A stretch of 7,328 bases of DNA, from NCBI GenBank assembly GCA_025966435.1, contig JAICRQ010000166.1:1-7328 (forward strand). The letters run 5' to 3'. Within the stretch, counting starts at the first letter, position 1. The number at the start of each line of letters is the position of its first letter. Under the pieces are notes generated by a model, which saw nothing but the letters and a program-made list of their open reading frames with translations, was not told the DNA's origin and did not search any database. The stretch is from Anaerolineales bacterium (lineage in GTDB: Bacteria > Chloroflexota > Anaerolineae > Anaerolineales > Villigracilaceae). A program made the position numbers and the translations under genes. Shown here in pieces: positions 1-6,097 of the stretch.

Positions 1-795
1 ACATGGGAATCCGGGGAGGCATACGAACAATATGTGGGTCGCTGGAGCCGTCTTGTGGCAACGGAATTTCTCGGAGGGTTGGACGTCGAACCCGGGTCGA
101 CCTGGGGCGATGTAGGCTGCGGGACAGGCGTGCTCACGGAATGTATTCTTGCAAACATAGATCCAGCATCAATCCTTGCCACGGACCGCGCCCAGGGGTT
201 TATTCACGCAGCACACCGCAGGCTCAGAGACCGCCGCGTCCAGTTCAGCATCGGTGATGCTCTGGCGCTCGCGTGGCAATCTCACTCCCTGGATGCTGCC
301 GTATCCGGGCTCGTCTTGAACTTTGTATCGAGCCCGAAGGGGATGGCAGCCGAAATGGTGCGCGTCACGCGCCCGGGAGGAGTCGTAGCCGCGTATGTTT
401 GGGATTACGCGGGCGGCATGCAGATGATGAGACACTTCTGGGATGTGGCAGTGAAGCTTAATCCGCACGACTCGAGTCTCGATCAGGCGGAGCGCTTTCC
501 GATCTGCCAGCCCGAGCCGCTGGAGAGGTTGTTTCAGGAGGCTGGCTTGCACGCAGTAACCGTGCGCCCGATTGACATCGTCACCGTATTCCGGGACTTC
601 GATGATTACTGGAACCCCTTCCTCGGGAAGCAGGGCGCGGCTCCCACATACCTTGCGCGCCTGGATGCTGCCGCGCAGGAGCGCATTCGAGAGGCATTGA
701 AGGCTCGCCTCCCCACAGCCGCCGATGGCTCCATCCACTTGCAGGCGCGAGCCTGGGCAGTGCAAGGAACCGTTCCTAGTCGAGCGATCGGCTAG
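1..795 (+). CDS. Class I SAM-dependent methyltransferase, 5' end missing
   Basis: The frame is open from the first base of the window to TAG at 793-795, giving 264 visible residues; the true start lies to the left. The first visible residues (ESGEAYEQYVGRWSRLVA) match the usual N-terminus of Methyltransf_11/25-type enzymes, so only a few codons are probably missing and the GTG at 34 is not the start. Motif I (DVGCGTG, bases 109-129) forms the SAM-binding loop. An acidic ATDRA follows where the ribose-binding acidic residue is expected, then SIGDALAL, where the adenine-contacting acidic residue usually falls, and the post-motif strand VRVTRPGGVVAAYVWDY. The C-terminus (ARAWAVQGTVP) is also typical of this family. 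These are cytosolic enzymes that methylate small molecules; the substrate cannot be read from sequence. The next gene starts 63 bp downstream. Confidence 0.88.
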   Translation, partial: TWESGEAYEQYVGRWSRLVATEFLGGLDVEPGSTWGDVGCGTGVLTECILANIDPASILATDRAQGFIHAAHRRLRDRRVQFSIGDALALAWQSHSLDAAVSGLVLNFVSSPKGMAAEMVRVTRPGGVVAAYVWDYAGGMQMMRHFWDVAVKLNPHDSSLDQAERFPICQPEPLERLFQEAGLHAVTVRPIDIVTVFRDFDDYWNPFLGKQGAAPTYLARLDAAAQERIREALKARLPTAADGSIHLQARAWAVQGTVPSRAIG

Positions 796-858
796 GGATG
801 AGAGTAAAATGGTAAAGGTCTTTTATTTACAAGATCTTCAACTGCCAGGAGGTGTCCG

Positions 859-1641
859 ATGAACGAGCAGAATTATTTTCGTCCCTTTGAGTTTCTAAAG
901 CTGGTCCGGGACAAGAAGATTTCTAACATCGACAAGTTCCTTGAAACTGCGCGCCAACATACGCAGCACTACGAGATGGTCTATCACCTGGATCGAAATT
1001 TTCTACACTGGAAAATGGAGCTGGAGGAGCTTGGGTTGATCGGTGTCAAGAAAAACGGGGAGATCGACTCGACGCAGCGCCTGACAAGGTTCTTTAGTAG
1101 CTTTGACATCAGTCTGTCCCGGCTGGCAAAATATACCCCGAACTCCATTGTCTGCTCGCCTATCTTTGGCGTGCCCTGGCAGCCATCAGTCAAGTCGGAC
1201 GTATTTGTCATCATGCCGTTCCTGAAAGAGCTGAAGCCTGTCTATGAGGATCATATCCGCACTGCTCTCAAAAAAATGAATCTGACGGTCGCCCGGGGCG
1301 ATGACTTCTTTACCGCAAAATCCGTCATGTCGGATATCTGGAATGCGATGAATGCCTGCCGGCTTGTGATCGCCGATTGCACGGGACGAAATCCCAATGT
1401 GTTTTATGAGATGGGCATGGCTCATACCCTGGGCAAGCCGGTCATATTGATCTCCCAGAACAGGGACGACATTCCATTCGATATCCAGCACATCCGCTAC
1501 CTGATCTATGAATATACGCCGAGAGGCATGACCGAATTCGAAAAGACGCTGACCGCAACCATCGAGAGCGAGCTGCGGGAGGAATTTTCCTATAAGATGC
1601 TGCTGAAACCTCCAAAATCCGGGGAAGGAAATACTCCCTGA
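859..1641 (+). CDS. TIR-like / nucleoside 2-deoxyribosyltransferase-like domain protein
   Basis: This encodes 260 residues. The ATG at 859 is fixed by a perfect AGGAGG at 847-852. Residues 1-110 are a mostly helical N-terminal region of unknown role that ends in SPIFGVPWQP. Residues about 112-235 form a Rossmann-like domain of the TIR / nucleoside-deoxyribosyltransferase type. It opens with DVFVIMPF (114-121), continues with ARGDD (145-149) and IADCTGRNPNVFYEMGMAHT (171-190), and ends with PFDIQHIRY (206-214). Glu184, in NVFYEMG, sits where related folds carry a catalytic glutamate that attacks an N-glycosidic bond. The family is widespread and mostly annotated as hypothetical. By analogy a nucleotide or NAD-type substrate is plausible, but this is inference. 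The stop codon overlaps the likely start of the next gene, implying translational coupling. A regulatory or defence role is possible given the nearby restriction-modification gene. Confidence 0.85.
   Translation: MNEQNYFRPFEFLKLVRDKKISNIDKFLETARQHTQHYEMVYHLDRNFLHWKMELEELGLIGVKKNGEIDSTQRLTRFFSSFDISLSRLAKYTPNSIVCSPIFGVPWQPSVKSDVFVIMPFLKELKPVYEDHIRTALKKMNLTVARGDDFFTAKSVMSDIWNAMNACRLVIADCTGRNPNVFYEMGMAHTLGKPVILISQNRDDIPFDIQHIRYLIYEYTPRGMTEFEKTLTATIESELREEFSYKMLLKPPKSGEGNTP
1625..1629 (+). promoter_or_regulatory. Ribosome binding site for CTG-started GNAT gene
   Basis: AAGGA lies eight bases before the CTG at 1638, within a purine-rich GGGGAAGGAAA stretch inside the last codons of the preceding gene. 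It supports a start at 1638 overlapping the upstream TGA. A second weaker purine run, AGAGGG (1645-1650), precedes another CTG at 1659, which remains an alternative start. Confidence 0.5.
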
Positions 1642-2147
1642 ACCAGAGGGCAAAGAAACTGATCCGCCTCGCACAGATCGATGACCTCCCCGCAATTGTA
1701 GAGATCTACAACCAGGCGATCCCCTCGAAGCAGTCCACGGGAGATACACAGCCGGTGCGAGTCGAAGATCGGCTGACGTGGTTTGCGGAACACCGTCCAA
1801 AGGAACATCCCATCTTTGTCGCAGATGTGGACGGACAAATAGCAGGCTGGTGCAGCTTGAGTGCGTACCGCTCGGGTCGTGCGGCGCTCCGGTTTACGGC
1901 AGAGATCAGTTACTACATTGCGTTTGCTTTTCATCGTCAGGGTATTGGGGCAGCTTTAGTAGAACACGCGCTGGCGGCTTGCCCAGCGCTTCAGATCAGG
2001 CATGTCTTTGCCATTGTGTTGGAAGGCAATCAGGCGAGCACCAAGTTACTGGAGAAAATGGGCTTTGAACAGTGGGGCTATTTGCCGAGTGTGGCGGACT
2101 TCGATGGTAAAGAGGTGGGGCATCTCTACTACGGCCGGCACCTGTAA
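1638..2147 (+). CDS. GNAT N-acetyltransferase, phosphinothricin acetyltransferase type
   Basis: This is a cytosolic acetyl-CoA-dependent N-acetyltransferase of 169 residues when read from CTG at 1638. The frame is blocked by TAA at 1593-1595 and has no ATG, GTG or TTG before the GTG at 1755. Starting at 1755 would remove the conserved first strand and helix (IRLAQIDDLPAIVEIYNQAI, residues 9-28), so a CTG start is the best fit, at 1638 (overlapping the upstream stop as CTGA) or at 1659. The acetyl-CoA pyrophosphate loop is HRQGIGAALV (99-108). The following NQASTKLLEKMGF (131-143) and GYLP...GHLYYGRHL are typical of the PAT/Acetyltransf_4 group. Total length matches that family. The substrate is unknown; members acetylate phosphinothricin, methionine sulfoximine or other amines. 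It is probably co-transcribed with the TIR-like gene before it. A broken copy of its 3' end lies at about 2708-2791. Confidence 0.85.
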   Translation: MNQRAKKLIRLAQIDDLPAIVEIYNQAIPSKQSTGDTQPVRVEDRLTWFAEHRPKEHPIFVADVDGQIAGWCSLSAYRSGRAALRFTAEISYYIAFAFHRQGIGAALVEHALAACPALQIRHVFAIVLEGNQASTKLLEKMGFEQWGYLPSVADFDGKEVGHLYYGRHL

Positions 2148-2179
2148 GCACCGGAAATCATCTCTGATAGAATCCTCAG

Positions 2180-2701
2180 ATGTCTGCTACACGCCAGTCC
2201 TGGACGAACCTTCATCGCCTTCCTGCCAAGCGCTCACCGCTGTCTTTACAGCAGGAATTTTCAGAACAGGAGCTTGAACGAATCCGACTTGGTTTTATTC
2301 CACGCAGCATGGAAGATCGGTGGTTCCTGTTCACCGAGGCGGATACACTTTATATTCATCGCAGCTGGACAGGATACTGTATGTATCAGCTAAGGCTTGT
2401 CAAAGTGGACACGCACTACGCCATACGGGAGGCTTTCGTCAATCGGGATGAGACTCAGTATGCTGGAAGCGACAATCGCTACGATGAAAAGCTGGTGACG
2501 TTTCTCATCGACTACCTGCTGCTCGATAAACGGTCCCCTCTACCCATTGGAGTAAATCTGCCTCTCGGTATTGCCGATGAACTGCATCATCACCATATCG
2601 TGGGAGCGGGGCGAAGATCAGATGGCGGGACAATCCACGTGACCATACCAGGAATGCTGAAATGGCTGTGGCAATGGCTCTTCTGGCTGATCAAGAGATA
2701 A
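2180..2701 (+). CDS. Conserved-looking protein of unknown function, 173 aa
   Basis: No named family is recognised with certainty. ATG at 2180 is the only usable early start, because TAG at 2168-2170 closes the frame upstream; no strong Shine-Dalgarno sequence is visible. The core (residues 35-115) looks like a genuine folded domain: IRLGFIPRSMEDRWFLF, IHRSWTGYCMYQLRL, EAFVNRDETQY and LVTFLIDYLLL. I recall similar RSWTG/NRD-bearing hypothetical proteins, without a function. Four histidines in a row occur at 136-139. The C-terminus (GMLKWLWQWLFWLIKR) is strikingly tryptophan-rich and hydrophobic, possibly an amphipathic membrane-associating tail. The gene begins 32 bp after the GNAT gene on the same strand, so a shared transcript is likely, and it lies between the intact and the decayed GNAT copies. 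Confidence 0.72.
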   Translation: MSATRQSWTNLHRLPAKRSPLSLQQEFSEQELERIRLGFIPRSMEDRWFLFTEADTLYIHRSWTGYCMYQLRLVKVDTHYAIREAFVNRDETQYAGSDNRYDEKLVTFLIDYLLLDKRSPLPIGVNLPLGIADELHHHHIVGAGRRSDGGTIHVTIPGMLKWLWQWLFWLIKR

Positions 2702-2707
2702 TTCCGA

Positions 2708-2791
2708 TTATTGGAGAAAATGGGGTTATTTACCTAGGCGGACTTCGATGGAAAAGAGATAGGGCATCTATACTACGGGCGGCATGTGTAA
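2708..2791 (+). pseudogene. Decayed copy of the GNAT gene 3' end
   Basis: The sequence from about 2711 to the TAA at 2789-2791 parallels the last part of the intact GNAT gene (about 2050-2147). It shares TTGGAGAAAATGG (CTGGAGAAAATGG in the intact gene), the block GCGGACTTCGATGG identically, and an ending that encodes GKEIGHLYYGRHV against GKEVGHLYYGRHL. Two deletions are evident. One removes 14 bases between short TGGG repeats (TGGGCTTTGAACAG in the intact gene). The other removes four bases near AGTGTG, creating an in-frame TAG at 2735-2737. No start or acetyl-CoA loop remains. It is a relic of a tandem or ectopic duplication. Confidence 0.75.
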
Positions 2792-2804
2792 GATGCGGGT
2801 TGTA

Positions 2805-2922
2805 TGTCTTTGCGAGCGTTCTTCGCGAAGCAATCTCCCGTTTTTCATTAACTGTAGTGTTGCATACAAACGGGAGATTGCTTCGGTTGTGGCGCTTTAG
2901 GCGCCACTTCCTCGCAATGACA
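2805..2922. mobile_element. MITE-like palindromic element with TA flanks
   Basis: This is a 118-bp non-coding element with 12-bp terminal inverted repeats, TGTCTTTGCGAG (2805-2816) and CTCGCAATGACA (2911-2922), differing at one position. TA lies directly outside both ends (2803-2804 and 2923-2924), as expected for Tc1/mariner/IS630-type target duplication. Inside is a perfect 18-bp inverted repeat, CGAAGCAATCTCCCGTTT (2826-2843) with its complement at 2868-2885, around a 24-nt loop. A further hairpin, GTGGCGC/GCGCCAC, occupies 2889-2907. Related TGTCATTGCGAG...GAAGCAATCTC repeats are, from memory, common in several bacterial groups. It fills the gap between convergent genes, ending four bases before the stop codon of the minus-strand gene, so its hairpin may also act as a bidirectional transcription barrier. 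No transposase is present. Confidence 0.78.
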
Positions 2923-2925
2923 TAT

Positions 2926-5900
2926 CTATTCCGGCATCTCCTTCACGATCTTCATCGTCTCCACACTGACCGTGGTCACGCGCATCAACAGGTCGATCAC
3001 CTGTTCCTTGTAATCTGCGAAGCGATACGTATTGAACTTCTCCGCAATCGTCGGGTCTTTGGGTTTCTTCTCTTTGTAGCGTTCCAGAACCCATTCCAGG
3101 GCGGAATACGTTCCGAGACGGTATTCCCACGCCTCCGCAGGGACGCCGCGCAATGTGGTCCCCGTATCCACCTCAATAATGCCCTGCTCTTTGCGAGCCA
3201 TCAATCGAACCGTAGGCTGGATGTTTACACTGTTGCCTGTCGCCGCCTTGCCTTCCCGTTCGCCGCGCTCTAGCGGATAGGGTTCCACGCTTTCATAATT
3301 CAAATGCAAATCCATCAACTTCTTGCCCCGCTCTGCCCATTTCCAGAAATCCTCGTAGAAAGGAATTCGCGGGAACTCGCGCTTGAGGTTGATCTCATAC
3401 TTCGCGCGGTACGCCGGGTGGTGCAGGACGGCGTACACGTAATGGAAAATATCCTCCTTCGTGATGTAGGTCGGATTGTCAATCCGACTTCCGCGGTTAG
3501 TCGGACTACCAGTCCGACCTACGCGATAGTGCTTTTGAAACTGCCCCAATGCCCAATCGGTGATGTTATCAATACGATCGCCTACATCAGAGTAACGATA
3601 AAGCGGAAATGTTTGTGAATCACCATTAAAATGCAAATCAGGAACATGATTTACCGCTAACGCGTTGAATTGCCTACCATTCACATTGACACAGATTGCA
3701 ACATTATTTGCCTGTTCACCTATTTTGAAGAAATTTGGCTGTTGATAAGGTCGATGAACAACAACCATGTCATAATAAAATGGGCGTTTGACAAAGGGAC
3801 GATACATCGCTTTAGTTATTTTCTTATTGCTGAATTCGAGCTTTGTACCTCTAAGCAAGTGTGCTTCTAACTCGCTTGTCCATTTTATTGAACGGTCAAC
3901 AAAATCATTAATCGCCGTCTGCTTATCAGAGTGTGCCCACCGCGTCTTTTCCTGTTCAAAGAGATTAAAGAAATACTTGATTTTCGCTTCAAGATTTTCA
4001 GCGCTTTCATCATAAACCCATTCATCGCGGTTGGTTGCAACGCCCAACGAGAAATTTCTAAAAAGAGTCTTTGGCTCTCTTATTCCTCTTTCTGCTTTGC
4101 CTTCTTTGCTTGCAATAGGAATGAGATCGCTCCAATCATTCTCAGCAAGATTAAGCCAGTTAGCTTGTTTATCAGGATGAATGTGCTCAAATTTTATTTC
4201 TTCTATTTTAGTGGAGCCCAAATAATCTAATTTCTGTGTAGCCAATTCCATTTCTGGACGACGTGTGTATAAAATTTGGGCTGGTGTTTTCGCCTTTTTG
4301 TCTGTTTTGACAAAGAAAGCGAGGGCAACTCCGGTTTGAATTCCAAAGACATTATGTGTTGTACCAGAGAGCTTTGGATTCTTACGAACGTTCCCACCGA
4401 GATCTACGATGTAAATGTGGCTAAATTCGTCGGAAACCACCTTCCGAAATCCATCGAAGGTTTTGGAATCAAGGAATGAACTGTTGGTAATGAATGCAAT
4501 GATTCCATTCTTATCTAATCGATCACTTGCCCAGCGATAAAAGCGAGCATACATATCATACACTTTTGTTTTCTGCGCTGTGCTGTGATAAATGTAAGTA
4601 TCTTTGATTCGTCTATCTATCTCGGGATATTCGCGGTTCTTATTGTTTTCATTTTCATTGGCTTGATTTGCGTTGTAGGGTGGATTCCCAATCACTAACA
4701 TAATCGGCTTGCTATTCTGCTTCACAATTCGTTCTGTGTTCGCATCCGTCATCCCAAAGAAATTCAACTGCTTGCCCGTGTGCTCAAACCCCATATTGTC
4801 GAGCGTATCTACAAAGCAGATGTTCTCGAATTCATTGAACTTCCCCGTCTTTTGCTTGTAAGTGTATTCGATGTTTAGATTGGCGATGTAATACGGCAAT
4901 ATTGACACTTCATTGCAGTGCAATTCATGGTCGTACTTGTATTCCAACTGCTGCGGCGGTAAATACTCGATCAGCTCGGTAATGAACGTCCCGGTGCCTG
5001 TGGCAGGGTCGAGGATCTCTACGCCCTTATCTCCTAAGGTCTTTCCAAAATGTTTATACACAAGGTGATCTGCGCTCTCGATCATGAAGCGCACGATCTC
5101 GTCGGGCGTGTACACAATGCCGAGCCTGTCCGCCGCCTTCGGGTTGTATGCCTTGTAAAAGCTCTCGTACAGCGCCTTGAGGAACTTCTGCTTCTCGTGA
5201 TGGTCCTGTATCTGCGAGGCGCGGGCATTGATCGTCTCATAATACGGCGCGATCCTGGCATGGATGTTGCGCTTGGTCTCGCCTTTGTAGAACGTCCCTG
5301 CCACTTCTGCCAGCTTATGAGCGATCACGTTCTCTCGGTGGAACTCGGCTTCGTCGAACACGCGCATGAAAATGTCTTCCGTCAGCACATGCTGGATGAT
5401 CATCTCACGAACGTCTGCCATTTCGATCCGAGGATTAATCGCCTTCTTCGCCAGTTCCAAAAATTCGGTCAGCGCTGCACTGAACGACTGATTACTGCTC
5501 ACTTGCTCACTGATGACTGTGCGCAGCACTTCTGCCAGCCCGCCCACCTCGGCGCTGAACAGCTCGATCGCTTTATGGAACTCCCGAACTTCCTTTGGCT
5601 GATAACTGACAAAGCGCGTCAGCAGCGCGTCGAGCGCCCTAGCGTCTGTGAACTCGGCGCGCTGGATCTCATTCCCGCCTTGGTACAAAACGGCTGTCCG
5701 GGTATCTTCGAACAGGATATTGAAATCCGGGTAACCTTTACCGAACTTCGTCCGGATCTCATCCTCCAGCGTATCCTTCTCGTCCTTGCTTTCCCAGTAG
5801 CCCCAGTCCTGGCGCAGGGCGTCCTTCAGCGTGCCATCCGGGTGGACGGTCCGCCCGCGCTTGCCGGTCACGCCCACTTCTGGCACGAGCAGCAGGTTTT

Positions 5901-6027
5901 TCGAGCGTGCATAATGGTCGAGCAGTTCCTGGAACGCCTTCCGCAACGAGGTCTCGTTCCGTGTCCCGCTATACCGGATCAGTTTATCGACGTTGTTGTA
6001 ATATTGCTGGATGAGTGGAATGGACAT
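2926..6027 (-). CDS. Type ISP-like fused restriction-modification enzyme lacking a helicase
   Basis: This is a single-chain restriction and N6-adenine methylation enzyme of 1033 residues. The N-terminal nuclease has the PD-(D/E)xK pattern PDG (Asp64) ... YWESKD (Glu79, Lys81). A helical linker leads to the gamma-class methyltransferase: YTPDEIVRFMIES, motif I DPATGTGTF (340-348, SAM binding) and motif IV NPPY (448-451, adenine N6 methylation). The rest matches type ISP C-terminal specificity regions (LGVATNRDEWVYD, MYRPFVKRPFYYD, ITKEDIFHYVYAVLHHP, YSALEWVLERY). Classical type ISP enzymes such as LlaGI are about 1.5 times longer and carry an SF2 helicase; no Walker A or DEAH motif is seen here, so cutting should not depend on translocation. 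ATG at 6027 is preferred over TTG at 6045, which overlaps the -10 box. Residues 836-854 come from an inserted 57-bp palindromic repeat, and residues of roughly 370-812 are encoded by AT-richer DNA. No separate methylase or specificity gene is nearby. Confidence 0.9.
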   Translation of the reverse strand: MSIPLIQQYYNNVDKLIRYSGTRNETSLRKAFQELLDHYARSKNLLLVPEVGVTGKRGRTVHPDGTLKDALRQDWGYWESKDEKDTLEDEIRTKFGKGYPDFNILFEDTRTAVLYQGGNEIQRAEFTDARALDALLTRFVSYQPKEVREFHKAIELFSAEVGGLAEVLRTVISEQVSSNQSFSAALTEFLELAKKAINPRIEMADVREMIIQHVLTEDIFMRVFDEAEFHRENVIAHKLAEVAGTFYKGETKRNIHARIAPYYETINARASQIQDHHEKQKFLKALYESFYKAYNPKAADRLGIVYTPDEIVRFMIESADHLVYKHFGKTLGDKGVEILDPATGTGTFITELIEYLPPQQLEYKYDHELHCNEVSILPYYIANLNIEYTYKQKTGKFNEFENICFVDTLDNMGFEHTGKQLNFFGMTDANTERIVKQNSKPIMLVIGNPPYNANQANENENNKNREYPEIDRRIKDTYIYHSTAQKTKVYDMYARFYRWASDRLDKNGIIAFITNSSFLDSKTFDGFRKVVSDEFSHIYIVDLGGNVRKNPKLSGTTHNVFGIQTGVALAFFVKTDKKAKTPAQILYTRRPEMELATQKLDYLGSTKIEEIKFEHIHPDKQANWLNLAENDWSDLIPIASKEGKAERGIREPKTLFRNFSLGVATNRDEWVYDESAENLEAKIKYFFNLFEQEKTRWAHSDKQTAINDFVDRSIKWTSELEAHLLRGTKLEFSNKKITKAMYRPFVKRPFYYDMVVVHRPYQQPNFFKIGEQANNVAICVNVNGRQFNALAVNHVPDLHFNGDSQTFPLYRYSDVGDRIDNITDWALGQFQKHYRVGRTGSPTNRGSRIDNPTYITKEDIFHYVYAVLHHPAYRAKYEINLKREFPRIPFYEDFWKWAERGKKLMDLHLNYESVEPYPLERGEREGKAATGNSVNIQPTVRLMARKEQGIIEVDTGTTLRGVPAEAWEYRLGTYSALEWVLERYKEKKPKDPTIAEKFNTYRFADYKEQVIDLLMRVTTVSVETMKIVKEMPE
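3466..3522 (+). repeat. 57-bp double-hairpin palindromic element, inside coding sequence
   Basis: The ends are GTAGG and CCTAC. Hairpin 1 (3470-3488) is GTCGGATT, loop GTC, AATCCGAC. Hairpin 2 (3500-3518) is GTCGGACT, loop ACC, AGTCCGAC. Both stems are perfect 8-bp stems, joined by an 11-nt linker. Read on the minus strand it supplies exactly 19 codons, in phase, to the restriction-modification gene (VGRTGSPTNRGSRIDNPTY), placed just before the conserved ITKEDIFHYVY block. It matches the element at 6098-6154 in length, orientation and fold. Confidence 0.85.
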
Positions 6028-6028
6028 T

Positions 6029-6040
6029 GTGGAATCCCAC
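6029..6040 (-). promoter_or_regulatory. Imperfect palindrome over the leader of the R-M gene
   Basis: On the minus strand it reads GTGGGATTCCAC, a 12-bp dyad with four perfect outer pairs (GTGG/CCAC) and one mismatched inner pair. It ends one base before the ATG at 6027 and spans the expected transcription start, where an operator or a small leader hairpin would act. The GTGGGA part is the only candidate for a weak ribosome binding site. A regulatory role is inference only. Confidence 0.25.
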
Positions 6041-6044
6041 GCCA

Positions 6045-6053
6045 ATTATAGCA
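6045..6053 (-). promoter_or_regulatory. Extended -10 promoter of the R-M gene
   Basis: The minus strand reads TGCTATAAT, a perfect extended -10 element (TGnTATAAT). No good -35 box stands 17-18 bp upstream, which is usual for extended -10 promoters. Transcription would start near 6037-6039, leaving a leader of about ten bases before ATG 6027. The alternative TTG start at 6043-6045 touches the -10 box, so it would not be transcribed from this promoter. Confidence 0.6.
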
Positions 6054-6097
6054 ACAGTTCCACCGGGTTCAGAATAACAATTGACTGGCAAAGAACC

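Noticed and set aside
34..36. GTG at 34 as the methyltransferase start
   Set aside because: The upstream codons are open and encode the conserved EAYEQYV segment, so the gene is simply cut by the window edge.
2662..3273. A 203-codon plus-strand frame across the MITE and the end of the minus-strand gene
   Set aside because: It runs through the GNAT relic, the palindromic repeat and the antisense strand of a clear gene, giving arginine- and leucine-rich nonsense.
6028..6045. TTG start of the restriction-modification gene at 6045
   Set aside because: The TTG overlaps the TATAAT box, and the six added residues do not resemble the family N-terminus, which fits MSIPLIQQYYNNVDKL from ATG 6027.
5050..6051. 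A 333-codon plus-strand frame opposite the restriction-modification gene
   Set aside because: It is the antisense shadow of the nuclease and methylase regions; it has no domain-like sequence and no ribosome binding site.
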